From: Flavobacterium sp.
GTDB taxonomy: Bacteria; Bacteroidota; Bacteroidia; Flavobacteriales; Flavobacteriaceae
Direction: 5' to 3'
Length of the DNA stretch: 64,000 nucleotides
Assembly: GCA_014379405.1 (NCBI GenBank)
Contig: JACMLU010000005.1
Span: forward strand, 62,001 to 126,000
Made by a program: the position numbers and the translations under genes. Below the pieces are notes generated by a model. It was not told the DNA's origin, ran no database searches, and saw only the letters and a program-made list of their open reading frames with translations. The stretch's first letter is position 1. Each line of letters opens with the position of its first letter. Shown here piece after piece: positions 1-7,718 of the stretch.

Positions 1-217
1 TAGACCCGTGACCAAAGCTTTAAAAAATGTCCACTTGGATGTTTATGATACCTGGGGTTCCCTTATTTATTCAGAGACGGGCGACGTTTTGCGAGGTTGG
101 GACGGAAAAATAAAAGGCATCAATGCCGAAAACGGCAATTACTTCTGTAAAGTGAGCGGAGAAACTTTTTATGGCACTATTGTCAATGATAACCACCCAT
201 TTGTATTAATAAAATAA
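1..217 (+). CDS. C-terminal end of a gliding-motility/T9SS cell-surface protein (partial)
   Basis: The frame is open to the left edge, so only the last ~72 residues are visible. They match the gliding-motility-associated C-terminal (CHU_C) domain: a VYDTWGSLIY-type strand, then GWDG, an NGNYF-type strand, and a short hydrophobic end (PFVLIK). In Bacteroidota this domain ends large surface adhesins and is the type B sorting signal read by the type IX secretion system. A PorP/SprF gene starts 7 bases after the stop. This is the usual pairing of an SprB-like adhesin with its SprF-like partner, so the pair is probably one operon. The adhesin's own identity lies outside the window. Confidence 0.85.
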   Translation, partial: RPVTKALKNVHLDVYDTWGSLIYSETGDVLRGWDGKIKGINAENGNYFCKVSGETFYGTIVNDNHPFVLIK

Positions 218-223
218 GCCCCA

Positions 224-1255
224 ATGAGAATGAAACTAAAACTTGTTTTATATATACTATTAACAACCTTATCTATTGTTGAGGTTAAAGCGCAAGACCC
301 CATATTTACGCAATACTTTTTGGTGCCCGAATCCTTGAATCCTGCCTTTACGGGAACATTGGTTACAGGTTACACTGGTCTTATCCACCGATCACAATGG
401 CCTAATGAAAATAGAAGAATTGATACCGAATATGCTTTTGTCAATAGTCCGATTGGTAGTGAAAGAGAAATGGGCTTGGGTTTAACCATATTAAATCAAC
501 GAGAGGTTTTTACCAAATACAATTATACTCAAATCAATGGCGTGTATTCCTATAATGTCAATTTGAACGATGAATGGCGATTCCGATTGGGCATAGAAGC
601 GGGTTACGGACATAAAAATTTCAACTTCAGCAATCTTTTATTGGAAGACCAAATCAATCCCAACGACGGCTCCATCAGTGGAGGAAGTTCTGATCCCGGA
701 GTTTTGAACGCTACTGATAAAATTGGCTTTTTTGATATTTCATCGGGGATTCTGCTATATAGTGACAAAGCGTGGTTTGGAACCTCCTTGAAGCATTTGA
801 ACAAACCTAATATTGCCTTTACAGACTATGCAGCTGTTCCTTTGGAATTGTTTTTAAGTATTCACAGCGGCTATTCCTTGAGTTTGGATGACAGTCCGAT
901 GTCTTTTTTTCCTGATGAAACGAATGTATTGTTGACAGCCAATTATATGCGACAAGCCGAATACAACCGCTTGGATTTTGGCACCGCATTGGAATTAAAA
1001 CCTTTTATCGTTGGAGTCCTCGCTGCCACTAATCCAGAAGGTAAAAGCAACAACAGTCATTTATTGACTTCCATAAATCTTTTCGGTTCCATCCAGTTGG
1101 ATCGTTTTGTTTTTGGCTATTCGTATGACATCAATACTTCGCAAATGGGCAATACCCAGGGCGTGCACGAACTTTCATTGACTTGGCAAATAGGTCGTGA
1201 ATGCGAAAGCTGCGATAATTATTTGGTTAAGCATCCTTGGGGGAGGAATTATTAA
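224..1255 (+). CDS. PorP/SprF family type IX secretion membrane protein
   Basis: 343 residues, typical for the family. A signal peptide covers about residues 1-23, with cleavage before QDP. The mature start QDPIFTQYF...NPAFTG is the family signature, and the rest alternates amphipathic strands as expected for an outer-membrane beta-barrel. Family members such as SprF are needed to put the partner adhesin on the surface; here the partner is the CHU_C protein ending 7 bases upstream. An alternative start two codons downstream (Met3) cannot be excluded. The C-terminus carries a CESC pair of cysteines close to the end. Confidence 0.92.
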   Translation: MRMKLKLVLYILLTTLSIVEVKAQDPIFTQYFLVPESLNPAFTGTLVTGYTGLIHRSQWPNENRRIDTEYAFVNSPIGSEREMGLGLTILNQREVFTKYNYTQINGVYSYNVNLNDEWRFRLGIEAGYGHKNFNFSNLLLEDQINPNDGSISGGSSDPGVLNATDKIGFFDISSGILLYSDKAWFGTSLKHLNKPNIAFTDYAAVPLELFLSIHSGYSLSLDDSPMSFFPDETNVLLTANYMRQAEYNRLDFGTALELKPFIVGVLAATNPEGKSNNSHLLTSINLFGSIQLDRFVFGYSYDINTSQMGNTQGVHELSLTWQIGRECESCDNYLVKHPWGRNY

Positions 1256-1484
1256 ACCTCACTCCATAACCTATTTTTTGATTATATTTTTCGTTGTAAT
1301 GGTGTATGTTTAGATTGTTTGATTAAATAGGAGAAAAAATTGTAGCTTGTTCGTGAGATTACCACTCAACTCTCTCTTTTTAGTAACGATTGTGAATCCC
1401 CATCCCTTATTCAACAGTTGAAAAAAAATGAAGCTAAAAGAGGCTACTTAAAAAAAACTCTTTACATTTGAATTTTGCAAACCT
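1256..1484. other. Intergenic region without a gene
   Basis: About 230 AT-rich bases between the PorP/SprF gene and the AraC regulator. I see only a promoter near its right end and no coding frame or repeat. Confidence 0.5.
1463..1470 (+). promoter_or_regulatory. -7 box of the AraC regulator gene
   Basis: TACATTTG fits the Bacteroidota TAnnTTTG box exactly and lies 14 bases before the ATG, giving a very short leader. No clear -33 TTTG is seen. Confidence 0.5.
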
Positions 1485-2414
1485 ATGAACACTACAACCA
1501 TCAAACAATTTTACGAAAATTTTTTTGGAGCCGATTGTCCCGATTTGAATTCTATTATCAGCGAAAACATCCACAAAGACATTGGGCATTTCAATGTGTT
1601 TGATATTGCCGAAATGTATAAATCATTTAAGTCAAAACTGGAAATGCCTTATAACAGAAGAACTTATTACAAAATAAGTTTAATTTCCGGTCAAAACAAA
1701 GTAGAATTTGCCGACAAAACCATCTTAATCAAAGATTGTGGAATTCTATTTGCTTCGCCAAAAATTCCATATAATTACACGCCTTTAAACCTAGAACAGT
1801 CTGGGCATTTTTGCGTGTTTACTAAAGATTTTTTAGCCAAATCCAAAATTGGACTCGATATAGACCACCTCCCTATTTTTTCACTCCAAAGCGATTTTAT
1901 TTATCAAATCACTCCAGAACAATTTGAAGAAGTCAACGCCGTTTTTCTAAAGATGCACACCGAAATTGCTTCGGATTATGAATACAAATATGATTTGCTG
2001 CGCAACTATTTGATGGAACTGATTCATTATGGACAGAAATTAAAACCCATTTTGGCTGTTGAAAATGTAAAAACGGCTTCCGCCCGAATTACCGCCTTAT
2101 TTATTGAATTGTTGGAGCGTCAATTTCCTATTGAGAACACGACCCAGGTTTTGTTGTTGAAAAGCCCAGTAGATTATGCCGACACTTTAGGCGTTCACGT
2201 CAACCACCTAAACAAGGTATTAAAAGAGACTACAGGCAAAACCACCAGCGAAATTATTGCCAGCCGAATGAATCAGGAAGCCAAAGTATTGCTCAAACAA
2301 ACCCAATGGAATGTTTCCGAGATTGCCTACACGCTAGGATTTGAGGAGATTGCGCATTTCTCTAATTTTTTCAAAAAACACAACCAACAATCGCCTTTAC
2401 AATTTAGAGAGTAA
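1485..2414 (+). CDS. AraC family transcriptional regulator
   Basis: 309 residues. The N-terminal ~190 residues form a cupin-like sensor region. The last ~100 hold two helix-turn-helix motifs: the first around ADTLGVHVNHLNKVLKETTG, the second ending in the AraC signature EIAYTLGFEEIAHFSNFFKKH followed by SPLQFRE. AraC proteins bind DNA as activators or repressors in response to a small ligand. The next gene, a short-chain dehydrogenase on the same strand 93 bases downstream, is the likeliest target by position. The ligand cannot be read from the sequence. Confidence 0.9.
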   Translation: MNTTTIKQFYENFFGADCPDLNSIISENIHKDIGHFNVFDIAEMYKSFKSKLEMPYNRRTYYKISLISGQNKVEFADKTILIKDCGILFASPKIPYNYTPLNLEQSGHFCVFTKDFLAKSKIGLDIDHLPIFSLQSDFIYQITPEQFEEVNAVFLKMHTEIASDYEYKYDLLRNYLMELIHYGQKLKPILAVENVKTASARITALFIELLERQFPIENTTQVLLLKSPVDYADTLGVHVNHLNKVLKETTGKTTSEIIASRMNQEAKVLLKQTQWNVSEIAYTLGFEEIAHFSNFFKKHNQQSPLQFRE

Positions 2415-2507
2415 TTGTTTGATTTTTGCAAACAACAGTTTGAATCTTACAAATACCAACCCCACTTTTGTCCTCAATTTTGCAGTGTAATTTAAAACAC
2501 TATAAAA

Positions 2508-3275
2508 ATGACAAATAAACTAAACAAAATTGCCTTGGTAACAGGCGGCAGTCGCGGACTTGGGAAAGATTCGGCCTTGCAATTGGCTAAACGAGGATTT
2601 GATATCATTATCACCTACCAAAGCAAAAAAGAATACGCAGCACAAGTCGTGAATGAAATCGAAACTCTAGGAGCTAAAGCCTTTGCTCTTTCCTTGGATA
2701 TTTCGACAACTGCAGGTTTCGAGCATTTCAAAAATGAGGTACAAAGTATTTTAGACACCCATTTTGACGGCAACAAACTAGACGCCTTAGTGAATAATGC
2801 CGGTGTTGGGTTCAACGCCAAATTTGATGTTACTACCGAAGAACAGCTAGATGCAATGACCAACATCCACTTCAAAGGGCCTTATTTTCTGACCCAAAAA
2901 TTATTACCGTTATTGAAAGATGGTAGCAGTGTGGTGAATACTTCATCAGGATTGGCACGTTTTTCATTTCCGGGTTATTCTGCCTATGGTGCGATGAAAG
3001 CCGCTATTGATTCACTATCCAGATACCAGGCCTTGGAATTGGGAAGCAGAAAAATCAGGGTGAATTCAGTTGCTCCGGGTGCCATTGCAACTGATTTTAG
3101 TGGTGGATCCGTTCGTGACAATTCCGCTATAAATCAAATGATTTCTTCGCAAACCGCTTTGGGAAGAGTGGGTTTACCAGATGACATTGGCAGCGTGGTA
3201 GCGTTTTTGTGTTCGGATGATTCGAAATGGATTAACGCCCAAAGAATTGAAGTTTCGGGTGGTTTTAATATCTAA
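2508..3275 (+). CDS. SDR family NAD(P)-dependent oxidoreductase
   Basis: 255 residues, classical short-chain dehydrogenase length. The Rossmann motif TGGSRGLG is at 12-19, NNAG at 96-99, the catalytic Ser near 146-147, and the Tyr160-x3-Lys164 pair (YGAMK). The basic residue after the glycine motif (R17) and RG-F at 29-31 hint at NADP(H), but this is inference. It follows the AraC gene and ends in a strong terminator, so the two may form a regulator/enzyme pair. The substrate is unknown. Confidence 0.9.
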   Translation: MTNKLNKIALVTGGSRGLGKDSALQLAKRGFDIIITYQSKKEYAAQVVNEIETLGAKAFALSLDISTTAGFEHFKNEVQSILDTHFDGNKLDALVNNAGVGFNAKFDVTTEEQLDAMTNIHFKGPYFLTQKLLPLLKDGSSVVNTSSGLARFSFPGYSAYGAMKAAIDSLSRYQALELGSRKIRVNSVAPGAIATDFSGGSVRDNSAINQMISSQTALGRVGLPDDIGSVVAFLCSDDSKWINAQRIEVSGGFNI

Positions 3276-3300
3276 CATTCTTGTTTTAACGGAAATTATT

Positions 3301-3348
3301 AAAAACCAATCCCTTTAAAATAATTTGATTTTAAGGGGATTGGTTTTT
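3301..3348 (+). terminator. Rho-independent terminator after the SDR gene
   Basis: Long inverted repeat: AAAACCAATCCCTTTAAAA pairs with TTTTAAGGGGATTGGTTTT apart from one G-T pair, and is followed by a T run. Confidence 0.85.
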
Positions 3349-3420
3349 TAATTCAAAAACCTTATTCATTAGACATACCAACATTTATATTAAAAAAAAA
3401 CATTATGTTATTTTACAACC

Positions 3421-3575
3421 CTATACATACTTTAAAGCTATTTTATCTATAGCCTTGGCCAAGTCATTATCTTTTGTGGTTATACCATCGGAGTCGTGAG
3501 TGCTGAAAGCAGTCCTAAATCCTTTGTGGTTTCCAATTGGAAATAATCATTCAGCAGATTCTCAATTTTTGACAG
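3421..3575 (-). pseudogene. Truncated copy of the 3' end of a pterin-4a-carbinolamine dehydratase gene
   Basis: Read on the minus strand, the last ~27 codons still encode STHDSDGIT...KYV and a TAG stop, nearly identical to the intact gene at 5042-5335. Upstream, the HHPNW region is recognisable but shifted by small insertions, and then similarity fades. Similarity also runs a few bases past the stop (TTTTACAAC) in both copies. It is a broken duplicate, not a gene. Together with the intact copy it brackets the mreB-like gene as a direct repeat. Confidence 0.85.
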
Positions 3576-3741
3576 AGACATTATACGCCAGTATTTGCCA
3601 CATCGATGCATCACGTACATAGAGATTGAAATCGTTCGTTTATGAGTATTAATATTATCATAAATCTATGCTGTTCAGGCAGTGTATTCATTTTATTTAG
3701 AATAAAACAGGAACAATAGCGTTCTTAAATAAAAAGATATT
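3576..3741. other. Leader region before the mreB paralogue
   Basis: AT-rich stretch between the pterin dehydratase remnant and the MreB start. It contains no frame or strong repeat that I can recognise; the promoter of the MreB gene is presumably here. Confidence 0.3.
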
Positions 3742-4770
3742 ATGGGTTTATTTGATTTTATGGTAGTGGAAATAGCTATGGATTTAGGAACAGCCAATAC
3801 TTTAATAATTTATGATGGAAAGATTGTAGTGGACAGTCCTTCCATTGTGGCCAGGGATATTAGAAACGGTAAAATTATCGCAGTTGGTAAAGAAGCCGGT
3901 TTAATGCAGGGAAAGACACACGAGAATATTAGAACAATCCGGCCGCTTAAAGACGGGGTTATTGCAGATTTTGATGCCTCAGAAAAAATGATCAGTTGGT
4001 TTATAAAAAATATACCTGAATTAAATAAAACTTTTTTTACTCCCGCACTCCGAATGGTAGTATGTATTCCAAGTGGAATTACCGCAGTAGAAATGAGAGC
4101 TGTCAAAGAGTCCTGCGAACGGGTTAACGGAAAAGAAGTGTTTCTAATTCATGAGCCTATGGCAGCCGCTATTGGAATTGGTTTGGATGTGATGCTGCCA
4201 CAGGGGAATCTCATAGTAGATATAGGGGGAGGAACTACAGAAATTGCCGTTATTGCCCTTGGAGGAATAATTTGTGACACATCTATAAAAATTGCGGGTG
4301 ATGTTTTTACCAACGATATATTGTATCATATGAGAACGCATCATAATCTGTATGTTGGGGATGCTACTGCAGAAACGATAAAAATTGAAGTTGGCGCTGC
4401 ATTAGAAGAACTCGAGGAGGCCCCTGATGATTTAACGGTTCGAGGAAGAGATTTGCTTACCGGGAAGCCCAAAGAAGTTTTGGTTAGCTTCAGGGAAATT
4501 GCAAAAGCTTTGGATAAATCAATACAAAGAATTGAAGACGTTATTATGGTAACGCTTTCACAGACACCACCTGAACTGGCAGCAGATATTTATCATACGG
4601 GTCTGTATCTCGCCGGAGGAGGTGCATTGCTTCGAGGTCTTGATAAAAGGATTTCGCAAAAGACGGATTTACCCGTATATATTGCAGAAGATCCTTTAAG
4701 AGCCGTGGTTAGAGGTACTGGTATCGTTTTAAAAGACATGGCTAAATATAAAAGGGTATTGATAAAATAA
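3742..4770 (+). CDS. MreB-like actin homologue (rod shape-determining protein family)
   Basis: 342 residues, full MreB length. Actin-fold ATP-binding motifs are intact: phosphate-1 DLGTANT (14-20), phosphate-2 DIGGGTTE (160-167), and the adenosine motif LAGGGALLRGLD near 290-300. MreB filaments under the membrane direct lateral cell-wall synthesis. The gene stands alone: no mreC, mreD, pbp2 or rodA is nearby. It is therefore probably a second, MreB/Mbl-type paralogue and not the main mre locus, though that cannot be checked here. It sits between two copies of the end of a pterin dehydratase gene, suggesting that the segment was inserted or rearranged. Confidence 0.9.
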   Translation: MGLFDFMVVEIAMDLGTANTLIIYDGKIVVDSPSIVARDIRNGKIIAVGKEAGLMQGKTHENIRTIRPLKDGVIADFDASEKMISWFIKNIPELNKTFFTPALRMVVCIPSGITAVEMRAVKESCERVNGKEVFLIHEPMAAAIGIGLDVMLPQGNLIVDIGGGTTEIAVIALGGIICDTSIKIAGDVFTNDILYHMRTHHNLYVGDATAETIKIEVGAALEELEEAPDDLTVRGRDLLTGKPKEVLVSFREIAKALDKSIQRIEDVIMVTLSQTPPELAADIYHTGLYLAGGGALLRGLDKRISQKTDLPVYIAEDPLRAVVRGTGIVLKDMAKYKRVLIK

Positions 4771-4868
4771 GTCAGCTATTACTGCCGTACTTTTTTTAGG
4801 AGAGGACATTGTTTAATTTTATAAAAGTAATGATTCAAACTCCTTATAGACAACCAAAATTTACAAAC

Positions 4869-4900
4869 CTCCAAAGTCACCTGATTTTGGAGTTTTTTTT
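4869..4900 (+). terminator. Terminator after the mreB paralogue
   Basis: CTCCAAA / TTTGGAG stem (4869-4875, 4886-4892) followed by eight T. Confidence 0.75.
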
Positions 4901-4919
4901 ATGGAGTAAATTGAGTTTT

Positions 4920-5027
4920 TTAATTAAGGTTTCTATATTCCAGAGGTGTATGCCCTGTACTTTTTTTGAACATTCGATTCAAATGCTGTGGATATTTAAA
5001 ACCAAGTTCAAATGCTATTTGACTTGT
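4920..5027 (-). pseudogene. C-terminal remnant of an AraC family regulator
   Basis: On the minus strand 35 codons encode TSQIAFELGFKYPQHLNRMF and then KKSTGHTPLEYRN, the second helix-turn-helix and tail of an AraC protein, ended by TAA. In the same frame a TAG at 5028-5030 lies immediately upstream, exactly where sequence shared by the two pterin dehydratase copies begins. The rest of the gene is gone. This is a truncation at a rearrangement junction and is unlikely to be expressed. Confidence 0.85.
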
Positions 5028-5041
5028 CTATTTTTACAACT

Positions 5042-5335
5042 CTATACGTATTTCAAAGCTGTTTTATCTATAGCCTTTGCCAGGTCAAAATCTTTTGAGG
5101 TTATGCCATCGGAGTCGTGGGTGCTGAGCGCGATGACCACCTTGTTGTAGGCGTTATTCCAATTGGGATGATGATTCGCTTTTTCTGCCAGCAAAGCTAC
5201 AGCCGTTATAAACGAAAATGCTTCTACAAAATTCTTGAAAAGAAGTTCCCGGTGGAGGAATTTCCCAAATACTATCCAAGCCGGATCTAATTCCGTCATC
5301 TTGGCCTGAATCTCTTGTTCGTTTAGTTTTTCCAT
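5042..5335 (-). CDS. 4a-hydroxytetrahydrobiopterin dehydratase (PCD/PhhB)
   Basis: 97 residues, the normal size of pterin-4a-carbinolamine dehydratase. It has the catalytic histidine motif HHPNW (55-59), followed by the Y-x3-V strand, THDSDG (72-77) and DLAKAID (84-90). The enzyme recycles the pterin cofactor after aromatic amino acid hydroxylation by dehydrating 4a-hydroxytetrahydrobiopterin. No phenylalanine hydroxylase gene is nearby. The gene's 3' end is duplicated as a remnant at 3421-3575. Confidence 0.93.
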   Translation of the reverse strand: MEKLNEQEIQAKMTELDPAWIVFGKFLHRELLFKNFVEAFSFITAVALLAEKANHHPNWNNAYNKVVIALSTHDSDGITSKDFDLAKAIDKTALKYV

Positions 5336-5401
5336 TTTTTCTAGTTTTTAGTTTACAATTATAAAATCTAATCCTTTGAGGATAATTCAATTTATATTTT
5401 A

Positions 5402-5557
5402 TTAAACACATAGAAACATAGCCATTGTTGATTTTAATTAGTCGTTTCACTTAATCTTAGAATACATAAGCTATGTGGAAACCAAGACCCGAGCGATAGC
5501 GAACAGGCGAAGCAATTGGTCTATCACCATCTTTTTTCTATGTTTCTATGTGTTTAA
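5402..5557. repeat. MITE-like element with 20-bp terminal inverted repeats
   Basis: TTAAACACATAGAAACATAG at 5402-5421 is the exact reverse complement of 5538-5557. The ~155-bp unit contains CCCGAGCGATAGCGAACAGG, then CGAAGC (5488-5513), a motif that recurs elsewhere in this window. The right arm overlaps the last codons of the nucleosidase gene, so that protein's C-terminal residues come from the repeat. No coding frame lies inside. Confidence 0.7.
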
Positions 5558-6322
5558 ACTTTTTACGTTAAAAATATTCTTGATGATTTCAGCGGCGTAT
5601 TTGCTGGATATCTTTTTGATGAAAGACGGAAAATCAATATGCGAATTATCGTCCGCCACATCCGAAATAGTTCTTATGATGCTGAAAGGAATATCATATT
5701 CGTAACAAACTTGGGCTACAGCTGCTCCTTCCATTTCCACGCACAACACTTCTGGCAATTGGTTTTGGAGATTGTGTTTTTGCTCGTTGCTGGAAAAAAA
5801 CTGGTCTCCACTTGCAATATCTCCCACAACCAACTTGGGTTGCGAAATATTAAATTTATCTAAATCTTCAGCTTTGATAACAGCGTGTAAACTTTTGTTT
5901 TCAAATACATAATTGATTGCTTTTGTTGCAATGTTCAAATGGTCGGCATTGCTTTCGATATAAGTTTTGGAGAGTAAAGGAATTTCATATTGTTTCATCA
6001 AAGGTCTCGCATCCATATCGTGTTGAATAAGCCTTTTGCCCAGCACAATGTCACCAATTTTTAAATCCGAATGAATCGCTCCAGCCACTCCGGTAAACAG
6101 CAATTCGGTTATCTTGAATTCGTGTATTAACGTCGTAACGGTTGTGGCAGCGGCTACTTTGCCCCATCTCGAAAAGACTACTACAGTGTCGATGTCGTTA
6201 ATTTTCCCTTCGAAATAGGTGCGTTTGCCCATTGACCTTGCTGCAGGGTTTGACAACAAAGCCACAACTCCATCTATTTCTTCGGGTATGGCACCCATAA
6301 TACCTATTATTCTTTTTTCCAT
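5546..6322 (-). CDS. mtnN: 5'-methylthioadenosine/S-adenosylhomocysteine nucleosidase
   Basis: 258 residues. It hydrolyses the glycosidic bond of methylthioadenosine and S-adenosylhomocysteine, feeding methionine salvage and removing inhibitory by-products of methylation and polyamine synthesis. The N-terminal GAIPEE (10-15) carries the conserved catalytic glutamate. The FTGVAG motif, MEGAA and the ISD active-site aspartate follow in family order. It is somewhat longer than the ~230 residues of the E. coli enzyme. Its last codons lie inside a terminal repeat of the MITE-like element. Confidence 0.9.
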   Translation of the reverse strand: MEKRIIGIMGAIPEEIDGVVALLSNPAARSMGKRTYFEGKINDIDTVVVFSRWGKVAAATTVTTLIHEFKITELLFTGVAGAIHSDLKIGDIVLGKRLIQHDMDARPLMKQYEIPLLSKTYIESNADHLNIATKAINYVFENKSLHAVIKAEDLDKFNISQPKLVVGDIASGDQFFSSNEQKHNLQNQLPEVLCVEMEGAAVAQVCYEYDIPFSIIRTISDVADDNSHIDFPSFIKKISSKYAAEIIKNIFNVKSLNT

Positions 6323-6480
6323 TTTGATTCAATACTTATCTTAATCCAATAAATTAGTTTAAAGTAAATTTAGGTGTTTTAAACCACACTAAACCCATTT
6401 CTTAAAATGATTTCCAAACTTAAAAAATCTATAATAAAAGTTTTAATACTATATTTGAAATGCCTTTATCTGATTTTTTA

Positions 6481-6972
6481 ATGAAAAAATATTCCTTTCC
6501 TCCACTTTCCAATCCCGATGCCACAGTGCTCATCCTTGGAACGATGCCGGGCGAGCAATCCTTGGCAGCAAACCAATATTATGGCAACCCGAGAAATGCT
6601 TTTTGGAAGATTCTTTTTACCCTTTTCAATACTCCTTTTTCTACCAACTACAGCGAACGAAAAAGTCTTTTATTGGAAAATAGCATTGCTTTGTGGGATG
6701 TTTTGGAAGTTTGTATTAGACCAGGAAGCCTCGACAGTGCCATTGTACAGGAAGTAGCCAACGATATTGATTCATTTTTGAAAGCTCATCCCAACATCAC
6801 GCATATTTATTTTAACGGACAAAAAGCAGCCACTTATTTCAAGCGATACATCAAGCTGGAAAAAGACTATCAACTAACCACTTTGCCTTCTACCAGTCCA
6901 GCACATGCGGGGAAATCTTTTGATGCAAAATTGAAGGAATGGACTATTATTAATCCCGAATACCTGCTCTAA
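6481..6972 (+). CDS. DNA-deoxyinosine glycosylase (UDG family 6, hypoxanthine-DNA glycosylase)
   Basis: 163 residues from the ATG at 6481 (MKKYSFPPL); an earlier in-frame ATG at 6460 would add seven residues. Motif 1, LILGTMPGEQSLAANQYYG with NPRNAFW, is the signature of family 6 uracil/hypoxanthine DNA glycosylases, which remove deaminated adenine from DNA. The second active-site loop reads LPSTSPAHA. The stop codon overlaps the next ATG (TAATG), so the two genes are probably translated together. Confidence 0.88.
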   Translation: MKKYSFPPLSNPDATVLILGTMPGEQSLAANQYYGNPRNAFWKILFTLFNTPFSTNYSERKSLLLENSIALWDVLEVCIRPGSLDSAIVQEVANDIDSFLKAHPNITHIYFNGQKAATYFKRYIKLEKDYQLTTLPSTSPAHAGKSFDAKLKEWTIINPEYLL

Positions 6973-7535
6973 TGGATAATGACAAATTTATATTTTGCCT
7001 CGAAGGCGTTCCCGACATAGAAACCAATGAAACCACCGAAGTACTTCGAAATCTGGAACAATTAGCCCTTGAACAAGGCATTGCCAGTATTTACAAAACT
7101 TGCGACACCATTGAGGGTTTGGAAGAAAGCCTGAATACCTTGCTACATCACGACCACAATTTTACCGATTATGAAATCATCTACTTGGTGATGCCAGGTG
7201 AAGCCAACAACATTTGCCTAAATGACTATTATTACAGTTTACAAGAAATAGCCGAACTCTTTGAAGGGAAAATGAAAGGTAAAATAATCCATTTTGCCAA
7301 TGCCAAGATACTGGACTTGAGCCAGGATGAAGCCCAATATTTTTTGGATGTCACGGGAGCTTACGCTATTTCGGGTTATGGTTCAAAATACAACAAAATA
7401 CCAAGCTGCAGTACCATCGATAAGGCATTCTTCAACTTATGTCAAGAGCTGGACGATATCGTTGAAATTGTGGAAGAATTGCACCAAAAACATTATGCGT
7501 TGTGCAAATTGCTGGATTTTAGATTGTATTATTAA
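6972..7535 (+). CDS. Conserved protein of unknown function (resembles DUF6642)
   Basis: 187 residues, acidic, with no signal peptide or membrane segment. The start FIFCLEG and a central YLVMPGE...IIHFANAKIL pattern resemble DUF6642-type proteins, small cytosolic proteins with an alternating alpha/beta pattern, but I recognise this only from memory. It starts inside the stop codon of the DNA glycosylase gene, implying co-translation and perhaps a shared role. Its function is unknown. Confidence 0.7.
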   Translation: MDNDKFIFCLEGVPDIETNETTEVLRNLEQLALEQGIASIYKTCDTIEGLEESLNTLLHHDHNFTDYEIIYLVMPGEANNICLNDYYYSLQEIAELFEGKMKGKIIHFANAKILDLSQDEAQYFLDVTGAYAISGYGSKYNKIPSCSTIDKAFFNLCQELDDIVEIVEELHQKHYALCKLLDFRLYY

Positions 7536-7718
7536 AAACTTACGAGAATTAAACTCCGGAATTAAACCATCTTGACTATCCTGTTTTCAAGCAGGATGGA
7601 ATAAACCAACAAATGAACTTTCTTTACCAATAAAATATCGCTGTTGAACACAATAATATAAAAACCATACACTTCATTGAAGTTAGCCTATAAAAAACAC
7701 AAAAAATATCCTGAGAAA

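Noticed and set aside
4809..5150. A 113-codon + strand frame
   Set aside because: It is antisense to the AraC remnant and to the pterin dehydratase gene, and has no protein-like features.
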